DNA of 64,000 bases from Ruegeria sp. A3M17 (GTDB lineage: Bacteria; Pseudomonadota; Alphaproteobacteria; Rhodobacterales; Rhodobacteraceae): contig NZ_QOCF01000028.1 of NCBI RefSeq assembly GCF_003318255.1, forward strand, positions 186,001-250,000, in the 5' to 3' direction. A program made the position numbers and the translations under genes. Shown here piece by piece: positions 53,777 to 62,094 of this stretch; within the stretch, counting starts at the first letter, position 1, and each line of letters starts with the position of its first letter. The notes under the pieces were generated by a model that did no database searches, was not told the origin of the DNA, and was given only the letters and a program-made list of their open reading frames with translations.

Positions 53777-54874
53777 TTAACGACGAAACCATCCACGCCT
53801 TTTGGCGGGAGTGGGCTGTGAGACTGTTGGGGGTTTACCCAGGGGCACACCGGAATCGGCATTGGCCAATATCATCGACATAGTTTTGTCCGTTTCAGCG
53901 GCGGATTGGAAACCGTTCTCAAATGAGGCTGTCTTGCCTTGAGCTATGGCAGTGACGAAATGATCAAGCTGGGCTGAATATTCTTCACCACGCAGATAAA
54001 ACCACGCATCATCTGTCAGCTCAGTCGTATATTTAACGTTCCAGCCTTTGGTGTAGCCTTGCAAGGCGGGATCAGTGCTCCGCAGATAAAGCTGACATTC
54101 CTGTCGATCCGCAAAAAGACGCCCATTAGTTCCGATCATCGTGATCTTCGTCGACATTTTTCGGTGGCTTTCATCAGACCAGTTAACTGAAAGCTGGGCC
54201 GTGGGTCCGTTGTCCCAACGCAAGGTCGACATCACCTGATCATCTGTGCCCTCCGAGAAAATCCGTGTGAGGACAGAGCCCGACACCTGTGTTGGTTCGC
54301 CAAAGTACCAATTCAACAGGTTCAACGGGTGAGCAGCATAATCATATAAGCAGCCACCGCCCTCGGCCTTGTCCGTTCGCCATGTAGCGCGCTTGGGGCG
54401 TAGTACGACGGGACCATATGCTTCGGCCTGTACATGCGAGATGTTGCCGAGTGCCCCGGAATCCAGGATTTTCTTAACCTCTTGGAAAGCACCTACATAT
54501 CTGTAGTGATAGCCGACCTGACTGACGACTCCTTTACTTTTCGCAGTTTGCGCCAACCGAACACTATCCTGCCAATCCAAGCAGAATGGCTTTTCGCAAA
54601 ATACGTGCAAACCCTTGTCTAAGGCCGCAGAGACCATAGGGGCATGCTGGCGAGACGGTGTCGCAATTACGACCGCATCCAAATCCGTAGTTGCAAGCAT
54701 CTCTGCGTAGTCACTGTGAATTGTTACGTCTGTGTTTTTGTTCAGCACTTCGCGGATAAACCTAGCTCCATCACAAGCCACCGCGTTAGCCATTGGATGC
54801 ACATTGACCATCGCAAAATGCGATAAACCCATCTTCCCAAGGCCAACAACGGCAATGTTGATTTTGTCCGTCAT
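53777..54874 (-). CDS. Gfo/Idh/MocA-family oxidoreductase
   Basis: The ATG at 54874 (MTDKINIAVVGLGKMGLSHF) gives about 365 residues; a GTG 12 bp upstream is less likely, as GAGGTG precedes the chosen ATG. Rossmann loop VVGLGKMG, TDLDAVVIATPSRQHAPMVS, the EKPFCLDWQDSVRLA Lys motif and the YDYAAHPLNLLNWYFG His region are typical. It should catalyse NAD(P)-dependent oxidation or reduction of a sugar or nucleotide sugar in the EPS pathway. The C-terminus is basic (KRRGWFRR). Confidence 0.9.
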   Translation of the reverse strand: MTDKINIAVVGLGKMGLSHFAMVNVHPMANAVACDGARFIREVLNKNTDVTIHSDYAEMLATTDLDAVVIATPSRQHAPMVSAALDKGLHVFCEKPFCLDWQDSVRLAQTAKSKGVVSQVGYHYRYVGAFQEVKKILDSGALGNISHVQAEAYGPVVLRPKRATWRTDKAEGGGCLYDYAAHPLNLLNWYFGEPTQVSGSVLTRIFSEGTDDQVMSTLRWDNGPTAQLSVNWSDESHRKMSTKITMIGTNGRLFADRQECQLYLRSTDPALQGYTKGWNVKYTTELTDDAWFYLRGEEYSAQLDHFVTAIAQGKTASFENGFQSAAETDKTMSMILANADSGVPLGKPPTVSQPTPAKRRGWFRR

Positions 54875-55451
54875 CTTCCAGTGCACCTCAAACTCATTAA
54901 GAAAACAAAACGCGTGTTACCGCGAAGGTTGCACAAACGTAGAGAATTACAGTGTCATACGTCGCCAAACGAATTTCAAATTGCAACGCTAAGTAATTTT
55001 TTGTTCCAGCGGCTCATTCAACGCATATCTTTGCCTCAGCGCTATCCAAATCTGTACCGCAAAGGACCTGAGGCAAGTCAAAGTTAGGGTTGTTTCCGGC
55101 CCACTTTATTGGATATCGGGGTAACAGCCATTCTAATACCAGCTATCACGATTTTCGAATTGACCCTCGCGCAGCCTTGGGTGCCTTGACTTTTGTCAAT
55201 ACGGCCACGTGTAGAGAGACGACGCGAAAATCGCAACAATTTAAAAACAGTATAGCAATATGTTGCCGGAATGGAAACGCATCAAAGTAGAATCACTCGC
55301 GCGGACCGGGCTAAAATCGTCGTTCTGTAAACGTGTCTCCGCAGAAGATGTCAAACATGCAGGGTAGGGACTGAAATATAGGTACGATTTTTCTAGAAGT
55401 ATGAAGAATTCAATGCCAAACGATTTCTGACCAAGGCGATGGCGGATCTGG
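54875..55451. other. Non-coding region after the EPS genes
   Basis: About 577 bp without a supportable gene. Short frames on both strands (for example 54881-55087 and 55241-55552) lack recognisable domains or good start signals. The base composition looks AT-richer than flanking core genes. No terminator or dyad was convincing. Confidence 0.5.
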
Positions 55452-56117
55452 TCAGGTGTCACACTTTGCAAAAGCTCTTTCATAGCGAGCCTCGGGCCAG
55501 ACGCACAACAGACCATTGCCGACGCGCGCCAACAGCTCGGCGTCATCCTCATGGTCTGTTACCACCGTGGCACCGTCCAGTAGCAGAGCGTCAAATACCG
55601 CCTCAGTATTGGCGAGCTTACCTGCCCGGCGCCATTTCCAACCCGACATGAGCGATGCAGCAACAAGCTGAGGCCGGGGCTCAGGATAACCTTCCAATAA
55701 TGGCGCAATTATAACCGTGTAACCATTTGAGACGATGACGGTACGCGCAGGATTTGAGGCAGTCATCAATTGCTCAAGCCCTGTATTGGAGAAAGTCCGA
55801 CCTAGCTTGGGCGCGATACGCGCCCAACGGCGCAGGGTCCAGGGCATCAGAGTCGCGATGGCCAGCACGCGGATCCAATCGCGGTAATCCCGCGCGCGGC
55901 GGCGTCCGCCGATGATCCTCCATGGACGCGTCAAATCAAGGCCTCGCAGGATTGCTGCGGCCAGCGGTGCCGGTCGCGCATGGGCTAGAAAGCTCTCGGT
56001 AGAATTGCGCAGCCAAAGCGTCTCATCAAAATCGACGATCAGCAGCTTGCCTTGTGCTTTCGCCATGGCTTGCTTCATTTGTTCAGGCGTCGGCGTTTCG
56101 TAGGCGAGCGTATGCAT
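55452..56117 (-). CDS. HAD-like hydrolase
   Basis: Start at 56117 (MHTLAYETPTPEQM) gives 221 residues; a 5' extension to 56153 would overlap the upstream gene by 31 bp. HAD motif I is LLIVDFDETLWLRNSTESFL with the nucleophilic Asp and DxD; motif II is VIVSNGYT; the late GATVVTDHEDDAELL is motif IV. There is a hydrophobic middle (WIRVLAIATLMPWTLRRW). It resembles HAD domains joined to, or paired with, UbiA-type prenyl-transferases. Substrate unknown. Confidence 0.75.
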   Translation of the reverse strand: MHTLAYETPTPEQMKQAMAKAQGKLLIVDFDETLWLRNSTESFLAHARPAPLAAAILRGLDLTRPWRIIGGRRRARDYRDWIRVLAIATLMPWTLRRWARIAPKLGRTFSNTGLEQLMTASNPARTVIVSNGYTVIIAPLLEGYPEPRPQLVAASLMSGWKWRRAGKLANTEAVFDALLLDGATVVTDHEDDAELLARVGNGLLCVWPEARYERAFAKCDT

Positions 56118-56122
56118 CGCTG

Positions 56123-56980
56123 TTAGCTTTCTGTCGACCCTGGGGACGACCATTTATCGTGCTGCACATGCTGCGCATTGCGTACAACTTTGCGAATCTG
56201 GGAAAGCCCCCGAAAGCAAAGCCAGACCAATATGATGACACCATGGATCACGTAGCTATCGCTCAGATTAGATGGCAGCAACAGCAACCATATCGACAAG
56301 AAGGAAAGAACCCGCAACACTTTAGACGGCAACGCGACAAGTCCCCTGCCCCCATATCGGTAAACTATATAGGGTATCCAGCGGCGCAAGCACTGGGCGA
56401 AAACAAGTGATGCCCCCGCGGCCGGTAAGTGGATGAACATCAACGGAAACGCGTATTTCAGGATCTGCAATGGCAAATACAGCCACACGCGGCTTAGCTT
56501 ATCTATGCGGTTGTAGGCGTAGTAAACCCCCCGCAAACAGCCTAACAAAGCACACCATGCCAACAAATATAGTAGTGCAACCAGGGCGATGGACTCCGTC
56601 GCTTTGACCCAGGCAACCAGCATTGCGCCGGGGATGGCGAGTGCCACAGCCCATATCCACGCCTGACGTTCAGAGTAGTAGGCCGCAGCCTCATGAAAGC
56701 CAGGCGTCACTCTGGCCTCGTGCTCAAAACTCGCGGACATAGCATCGTTCTCAAAATAGCCGATCTCATAGACGGTCCAGAATGAGACGTGAAAGAAGAA
56801 TATGGCTAAGGCAAAGGCAATTGGGTCTGAAGAAAAAGGCACGAATGCCAACAAAACCAGCAGCAAGTCATCGCCAAGATTATCAAGGAAAAACGGCAGG
56901 CCAGTCGATTTGTTACGCTTGAAGCGGAACGCATAGTCCAGCGGTACATACCTTCGCAGTCGGCTTGCATCATTACTCAT
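56123..56980 (-). CDS. Multi-pass membrane protein, UbiA-like
   Basis: A 285-residue protein with around eight hydrophobic helices (LLLVLLAFVPFSSDPIAFAL, VWLYLPLQILKYAFPLMFIH, IWLLLLPSNLSDSYVIHGVI). The segment VYEIGYFENDAMSASFE recalls the Asp/Asn-rich motif of UbiA-superfamily prenyltransferases (ND then acidic residue), but a second such motif was not found, so the assignment is tentative. It lies 5 bp upstream of the HAD gene; the two form an operon. It may modify a polyprenyl-linked or lipid substrate. Confidence 0.5.
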   Translation of the reverse strand: MSNDASRLRRYVPLDYAFRFKRNKSTGLPFFLDNLGDDLLLVLLAFVPFSSDPIAFALAIFFFHVSFWTVYEIGYFENDAMSASFEHEARVTPGFHEAAAYYSERQAWIWAVALAIPGAMLVAWVKATESIALVALLYLLAWCALLGCLRGVYYAYNRIDKLSRVWLYLPLQILKYAFPLMFIHLPAAGASLVFAQCLRRWIPYIVYRYGGRGLVALPSKVLRVLSFLSIWLLLLPSNLSDSYVIHGVIILVWLCFRGLSQIRKVVRNAQHVQHDKWSSPGSTES

Positions 56981-57528
56981 AAAAATAACCTTTTACCGTG
57001 CCCTTGCACGCACACAACATCAATCATTGATCTGTTAAGCTCTGAAGACTCTACTATTTTGTAGCGGGCTCGCAAGTTAGATTGAGTTTTGGCATGATTT
57101 AACCGCTGCAAATGACAGCAGGGAGACAGTTTCGAATAGATTCCAATCCGAATTACAACAAATCAGAAAAAGGCTGTCCTATTTGCCCTTGGTTAGGTGC
57201 GATATACATATGCGCATGTTGCTTTGAGGGGAGCCACGGCCACCTTTGAATGTCGACTGAATGGCGTTTTGGAACGCTGGGTTTTTGAGAGTAGCTGCAT
57301 TGCTGCACAACGCTCCGGCCTCGTTCTTGTTTCATAACCAGGTGGGGCGGCTCCGCAATGCTCCACCAAGAGCACATGGATTGTCAGTTCGGGATCGACC
57401 GCAGCAAGTGATTCTACGGATCATGGCCTCCAGCAATAACCCATAAAGCAGCGCCAACTTGGCCTCCTGCCTCAGTCCCATCATCAATTCCCCCGTCGAT
57501 TGATAGATTGAATCAGCGGACCATACTA
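56981..57528. other. Gene-free region left of the IS element
   Basis: About 550 bp with only short unsupported frames (for example 57193-57375 minus and 57261-57446 plus). It may be degraded mobile-element or gene debris, but I could not identify any protein remnant with confidence. Confidence 0.5.
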
Positions 57529-58370
57529 GGTTCAGGACTCATAACCAGAATATGACAGTTGCTGCGAGGGCGATTGCTGACAGGAATACTTTAGGACAGG
57601 GGTCATAGCGGGTTGCGACGCGTCGCCAATTTTTGAGCCTGCCAAACATCCGTTCGATCCGGTTGCGTCGTCGGTAACGTCGCTTGTCGTATCGAACGGT
57701 CTTATTGCGTGACTTGCGACCAGGGATACAAGGCTTTGTGCCCCTGTCTGCCAAGGCTTCACGGAACCAATCTGCATCATTACCCCGGTCGGGGAGCAAC
57801 CAATCCGCGTCGGGAAGACTGCCCAGCAAAGCTGCTGCGCCGGTGTAATCGCTGGCCTGACCCGCGGTTATGAAGAAGCGGATTGGGCGACCGCTGGTGT
57901 CAGTGACGGCGTGCAACTTGGTGTTCATGCCGCCCTTTGTCTGGCCGATTAGGCGTCCACGCCCCCCTTTTTCAACCACAGGCTTGAAGCCGTGCGGTGT
58001 GCTTTGAGGTAGGTCGCATCAATCGAGATAGTTTTGTAATCAGGCGCTTCTGCCGCCAATCCAGCCATGATCCGCGTAAACACGCCCATATCGCTCCAAC
58101 GCTTCCAACGATTATACAACGTCTTGGGTGGGCCATAAGCAGCGGGTGCATCACGCCAGCGCAAGCCATTACGATTAATAAAGATAATTCCGCTCAGAAC
58201 CTGTCGATCATCGACCCGTGCCTTACCTCGGCTCTTTGGGAAATACGGCCGGAGCCGGGTCATCTGATCTTCAGTCAGCCAATAAAGATTGCTCATCGTT
58301 CCCTCAAACCAATGGGAACCGTGAATCATGCCGACAAGATAATCTTAAGACTGTTAATGGGTCCTAACGC
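57529..58370 (-). mobile_element. Intact IS5-family (IS427-group-like) insertion sequence
   Basis: About 842 bp bounded by imperfect 20-bp inverted repeats, GGTTCAGGACTCATAACCAG at 57529-57548 and GCGTTAGGACCCATTAACAG read as the complement of 58351-58370 (14 of 20 identical). It carries one transposase in two overlapping frames. TA precedes the left end; no matching right-hand duplication was found. It shares ends and coding similarity with the decayed copy at 44.8 kb. Confidence 0.8.
57539..58329 (-). CDS. IS5-family transposase, two frames joined by programmed -1 frameshift
   Basis: The first frame (58329-57949, 126 residues) starts MIHGSHWFEGTMSNLYWLTE, possibly at the inner MSNLYWL, and contains GLRWRDAPAAYGPPKTLYNR and TISIDATYLKAHRT with the first catalytic Asp. 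The second (to 57539) carries KLHAVTDTSGRPIRFFITAG, DWLLPDRGNDADW (second Asp) and RRNRIERMFGRLKNWRRVA with the catalytic Glu. They overlap across an A5-G6 run near 57962-57972, where a -1 slip joins them. Both frames are otherwise open, so the element may be active. Confidence 0.85.
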
Positions 58371-58378
58371 AAACCTAA

Positions 58379-58516
58379 TTAACACGATACCTCAAGGCAT
58401 ACAGCGACGCAGGCATACCGGTCCTGCGCTCCGAAATCAGCCGCGACGGAAAGGTCGCGATTTACAGCACCGAAAAGCAGGCCGGCGAAAGTACTAACCC
58501 ATGGGATCACCAGTGA
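58379..58516 (+). pseudogene. 3' fragment of a small gene upstream of the integrase
   Basis: The in-frame stretch reads ...YSDAGIPVLRSEISRDGKVA then IYSTEKQAGESTNPWDHQ and stops at 58514-58516, overlapping the integrase ATG by 16 bp. Small proteins of this style, with an RSEIxxDGxxxI pattern and an NPWD tail, directly precede tyrosine integrases in Rhodobacterales. Its 5' part ends abruptly at the right end of the IS element, which has replaced the start. Function would be excision or regulation, by inference only. Confidence 0.55.
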
Positions 58517-59624
58517 AACGCCGCAAACAGTTTTCCGGCGCAACCGCCTTTTTTGATCGGCACCGAAATCGGCGTTGGCGGTTCCGAAAGAGAGGGTTTT
58601 CAGCGGAACTGGGAACCGAGTACGGATCAGAGGATTTCGTGCGCCGCAATGAAGCAGCGGTTCAAGGGTATAAATCACGTGGAAAAATTGGCGCTGACCG
58701 AACTAAACCTTATAGCGTCAGCCAGCTTGTTGCATTCTGGTACCGTTCAACGCAATTCCTCGATCTCAGATTAAGCACTCAAAAAGTTTATCGCGGAATC
58801 GTCGAGAAATTCCGCGAAGCGCATAGTGACAAGCCTGTAAAACTGATGCAGCGAAGACATGTACAGGCGATTTTGGCAGAGAAAGCTGAGACTCCTGCGG
58901 CAGCGAACAACTTGCGCAAACGACTAATTCAACTGATGGATTTCGCGATTTCCCTTGATTGGCACAGCGACAACCCGGCAAGGGCGACCAAGCCGTTCCG
59001 CGTGGGCAGTGATGGTTTCCATACCTAGGATGAGGTCGAGTTAGCTCAGTTTTTAAGGTCCATAATCCCCACACGTTGGCGCATACGGCGGTGACGTTGA
59101 TGCCATACACAGGTGCGGCGCGAGTCGATGCTGTGAAGCTAGGGCCAAACAACATCCGCAACGGCAAGATTGAGTACAGGCGGCAGAAGACGCAGCGCTC
59201 AGGTGGTGTTTTGATATCTGTGCCGATCCACCCAGATTTGGTCGAAGTGCTGGACAAGCTGCCGAAGGATCGCCCTTTCCTGGCAACTCAGAAAGGCGCG
59301 ATGCGGTCCGCCGGAGGCCTAGGCAATCTCATGTAGCATTGGACTCAAGACGCCAAACTGCCTCAGTGCTCTGCTCACGGTCTGCGCAAAGCCTGCGCGC
59401 GTCGCCTGGCCGAAGCAGGAGCCACTGCGCACGAGATCTGCGCGGCCACCGGCCATAAAACGCTGGCGCTCATCCAACGCTATACAGAGGCCGCAGGCCG
59501 CGAAGGCATGGCAGATTCTGCCATCGGTAAGCTTATTACGCGTCCAAATGGCGAACGCACCTTGGCGAACCTTCACAAAAGATTCGTCAAATCCAACCCC
59601 AAGCAAGGCAAGGCAAATTTATGA
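58501..59624 (+). pseudogene. Tyrosine recombinase/integrase pseudogene
   Basis: The protein MGSPVKRRKQFSGATAFFDR, then RRNEAAVQGYKSRG and SLDWHSDNPARATKPFRVG is an N-terminal integrase with SAM-like DNA-binding region. After FHT a TAG replaces the expected Trp (near 59026). A frameshift follows before 59076, where the catalytic part resumes with PYTGAARVDAVKLGP (Arg I). A TAG at 59334-59336 then breaks it before SAHGLRKACARRLAEAGAT (HxxR) and TGHKTLALIQRYTE (H/K...Y). At least two stops and one frameshift inactivate it. It ends 4 bp before tRNA-Lys. Confidence 0.9.
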
Positions 59625-59628
59625 AAAG

Positions 59629-59704
59629 TGGTGAGCCGTGCAGGATTCGAACCTGCGACCCACTGATTAAAAGTCAGTTGCTCTACCAACTGAGCTAACG
59701 GCCC
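59629..59704 (-). tRNA. tRNA-Lys (TTT)
   Basis: The complement begins GGGCCGTTAGCTCAG and ends ACGGCTCACCA, with acceptor stem pairs G-C, G-U, G-C, C-G, C-G, G-C, U-A. The D-loop reads AGCTCAGTTGGTAGAGC, the anticodon stem-loop ACTGACTTTTAATCAGT places anticodon TTT, and the T arm is GCAGGTTCGAATCCTGC. The CCA is encoded. It is 76 nt, on the minus strand with its 3' end next to the integrase pseudogene, a common integration site. Confidence 0.97.
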
Positions 59705-59738
59705 ACTCTTTTGCTGGATCTTGTCGATCCGTGGCGCT

Positions 59739-59767
59739 CTTTAAGTCATTTTCCCAACCGGGTTCAA
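59739..59767 (-). promoter_or_regulatory. Sigma-70 type promoter of tRNA-Lys
   Basis: Read on the minus strand, TTGAAC at 59762-59767 and TTAAAG at 59739-59744 are separated by 17 bp. A start about 7 bp downstream gives a leader of roughly 27 nt to the tRNA 5' end at 59704. The spacing is ideal and the -35 matches at four of six positions. Confidence 0.5.
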
Positions 59768-59848
59768 GACCTTATTTGCACCTCGTATCGCCAGAGTAAT
59801 CAGTGTTTCCGGCGACCCGATAGGCGGCCTAATTAGGCAGGTGGCGCT

Positions 59849-59868
59849 GGGGGGTCAACCCCCTTTTT
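59849..59868 (+). terminator. Short G/C hairpin with T5 run upstream of dapF
   Basis: GGGGGG at 59849-59854, TCAA, and CCCCC at 59859-59863 are followed by TTTTT at 59864-59868. This is a compact intrinsic-terminator shape on the plus strand, 48 bp before the dapF start. It may stop read-through from the left or act in attenuation. Confidence 0.5.
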
Positions 59869-59900
59869 AAAGGAATCTGCGTCGCAGGGTGGATTCCTTT
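59869..59900 (+). promoter_or_regulatory. Leader hairpin next to the dapF start
   Basis: AAAGGAATC at 59869-59877 pairs exactly with GATTCCTTT at 59892-59900, a 9-bp stem with a 14-base loop, immediately after the T5 run above and 15 bp before the dapF ATG. Such a fold just before the ribosome site could affect translation. No known riboswitch class is recognised. Confidence 0.45.
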
Positions 59901-59915
59901 CAAGCGCAGGGTTAT

Positions 59916-60758
59916 ATGCGCGCCATGCGAGGATTACAGAACACTGGTTTGCCCTTCATGAAGATGCACGGGCTGGGCAATGACTTTGTCATTGTGGACG
60001 CGCGCGCGTCTGCAACGCGGATTAGCCCGGCACTTGCGCAGGGAATCGGGCATCGTCAATTCGGCGTAGGTTTCGATCAGCTTGCCGTGATCGAAAACGG
60101 CAGGTCGGATGCGCATTTGGTGTTCTACAATTCAGATGGATCTACCTCGGCAGCATGTGGAAATGCCACCCGTTGCATCGCCCGTTTCCTGATGGGGGAA
60201 ACGGGAAAATCCGATTTGACGCTGACGACCGAACGCGGCACCCTTTACGCCAAGGACGCCGGGGACGGCCTGACCTCGGTCAATATGGGACACCCCCAAC
60301 TGAACTGGAACGAGGTTCCGTTGTCTGAGGAAGTCGACACGCTGGAACTGCCGATCGAGGGAGCACCGACGGCCACCGGGATGGGCAATCCGCATTGCAC
60401 CTTTTTTGTCGATGACGCCGAAGCCATCCCGCTGACAGAGTTCGGTTCGCGTTACGAGCACCATCCGCTCTATCCTGAGCGTACCAATGTGCAAGTCGCG
60501 CAGGTGATCGGACCGAATCATATCCGCATGCGTGTGTGGGAGCGTGGCGTGGGCATCACCCTGGCTTCGGGATCATCCTCATGCGCCACGGCCGTTGCTG
60601 CTGCGCGTCGCGGCCTGACCGGGCGCAAAGTACAAATTGAGCTGGACGGCGGGACTATCTGGATCGACTGGCGCGACGATGGCGTTTGGATGACGGGACC
60701 AACCTGCCACGTCTTCTCGGGCACGCTGACACCGGAATTCCTGGAATCACTGGAATGA
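59916..60758 (+). CDS. dapF: Diaminopimelate epimerase
   Basis: The 280-residue enzyme has LPFMKMHGLGNDFVIVDARA, the first catalytic Cys in SDGSTSAACGNATRCIARF (GNGxR/CGNATRC motif), the GMGNPHCTFFVDD segment and the second catalytic Cys in TLASGSSSCATAVAAARRG. It converts LL- to meso-diaminopimelate for lysine and peptidoglycan. The ATG at 59916 is used; 59925 and an internal ATG at 59958 are possible. It overlaps mtaB by 4 bp at ATGA. Its 5' leader contains two hairpins. Confidence 0.95.
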   Translation: MRAMRGLQNTGLPFMKMHGLGNDFVIVDARASATRISPALAQGIGHRQFGVGFDQLAVIENGRSDAHLVFYNSDGSTSAACGNATRCIARFLMGETGKSDLTLTTERGTLYAKDAGDGLTSVNMGHPQLNWNEVPLSEEVDTLELPIEGAPTATGMGNPHCTFFVDDAEAIPLTEFGSRYEHHPLYPERTNVQVAQVIGPNHIRMRVWERGVGITLASGSSSCATAVAAARRGLTGRKVQIELDGGTIWIDWRDDGVWMTGPTCHVFSGTLTPEFLESLE

Positions 60759-62011
60759 GCGCGCCGAAGTTCACCACCCTGGGCTGCCGCCTGAACGCCT
60801 ATGAGACCGAGGCGATGAAAGAGCTGTCGGCGCAGGCCGGCCTAACCGACGCGGTGATCGTGAACACCTGCGCTGTCACGGCAGAAGCGGTGCGCAAAGC
60901 CCGGCAAGAAATTCGCAAGCTGCGGCGGGAAAACCCTGACGCGCGGTTGATCGTGACAGGCTGCGCGGCCCAAACCGAGCCTGACACCTTTGCCCGAATG
61001 GATGAGGTCGACGCAGTCATTGGCAATACCGAGAAGATGCAGCCCGAAACCTGGAAAGGTATGGCGGCGGACTTTATTGGCCAGACCGAGACGGTGCAGG
61101 TCGACGACATCATGTCCATTACCGAAACCGCAGGCCACCTGATCGACGGTTTTGGCACCCGCTCACGCGCCTATGTTCAGGTCCAGAACGGCTGTGACCA
61201 TCGCTGTACCTTCTGCATCATCCCTTATGGCCGTGGGAACTCGCGCAGTGTCCCTGCCGGTGTCGTAGTCGACCAGATCAAGCGGTTGGTAGATCGGAGC
61301 TACAACGAGGTCGTACTGACCGGTGTTGACCTGACCTCATGGGGCGCCGACCTACCCGCGCAGCCCAAGCTGGGTGATCTGGTTATGCGCATCCTGAAAC
61401 TGGTGCCCGACCTGCCGCGCCTGCGGATCAGCTCGATCGACTCGATCGAGGTGGACGAGAACCTGATGCAGGCCATCGCGACCGAACCACGCCTGATGCC
61501 GCATCTGCACCTATCCCTGCAGCATGGCGACGACCTAATCCTGAAACGGATGAAAAGACGTCACCTTCGCGATGACGCCATCCGCTTCACTGAAGAGGCC
61601 CGTAAACTGCGCCCCGAGATGACCTTTGGCGCCGATATCATCGCAGGCTTCCCGACCGAAACGGATGATCATTTCGAAAATTCGCTGAAACTGGTGACAG
61701 ATTGCGATCTGACCTGGTTGCACGTATTCCCCTATTCCAAACGCGATGGCACTCCAGCTGCCCGCATTCCGCAGCAGGTCAATGGGAACATCATCAAAGA
61801 GCGTGCCGCCCGCCTGCGCGCGACCGGTGAGGCGCAGGTCACAAAACACCTGCAGGTCCAAATCAGCAAAACCCATCACATCCTGATGGAAAACCCGCAT
61901 ATGGGCCGCACCGAACAATTCACTGAGGTCGCCTTTGACGCACCGCAGCCCGAAGGGCAAATCGTAACGGCAACGATCATTGGCGCCACCGGTACGCAGC
62001 TACAAGCCTGA
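60755..62011 (+). CDS. mtaB: tRNA (N6-threonylcarbamoyladenosine-37) C2-methylthiotransferase MtaB
   Basis: A 418-residue radical SAM methylthiotransferase. The N-terminal UPF0004 domain has FTTLGCRLNAYETEAM, IVNTCAVTAEAVRKARQ and VTGCAAQTEP, giving three cysteines for one [4Fe-4S] cluster. The radical SAM core has CDHRCTFCIIPYGRGNSRS (CxxxCxxC) and GVDLTSWG. A short TRAM-like C-terminus follows (MGRTEQFTEVAFDAPQPEGQ). It modifies t6A37 to ms2t6A37 in ANN-decoding tRNAs. Start set by the ATGA overlap with dapF. Confidence 0.93.
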   Translation: MSAPKFTTLGCRLNAYETEAMKELSAQAGLTDAVIVNTCAVTAEAVRKARQEIRKLRRENPDARLIVTGCAAQTEPDTFARMDEVDAVIGNTEKMQPETWKGMAADFIGQTETVQVDDIMSITETAGHLIDGFGTRSRAYVQVQNGCDHRCTFCIIPYGRGNSRSVPAGVVVDQIKRLVDRSYNEVVLTGVDLTSWGADLPAQPKLGDLVMRILKLVPDLPRLRISSIDSIEVDENLMQAIATEPRLMPHLHLSLQHGDDLILKRMKRRHLRDDAIRFTEEARKLRPEMTFGADIIAGFPTETDDHFENSLKLVTDCDLTWLHVFPYSKRDGTPAARIPQQVNGNIIKERAARLRATGEAQVTKHLQVQISKTHHILMENPHMGRTEQFTEVAFDAPQPEGQIVTATIIGATGTQLQA

Positions 62012-62094
62012 TCCGCCCTTCATCTGGCCAGAAGTATCCCGGGGGTGAATTGGCCGCAGGCCAAGAGGGGGCTGGCCCCCAACCCGATTGCAAC

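Noticed and set aside
55241-55552. Minus-strand 103-codon frame following the HAD gene
   Set aside because: It overlaps the HAD 3' end out of frame and lacks a start signal and any known domain; treated as non-coding.
57997-58497. Plus-strand 166-codon frame across the IS right end
   Set aside because: It is antisense to the transposase and has no recognisable protein features.
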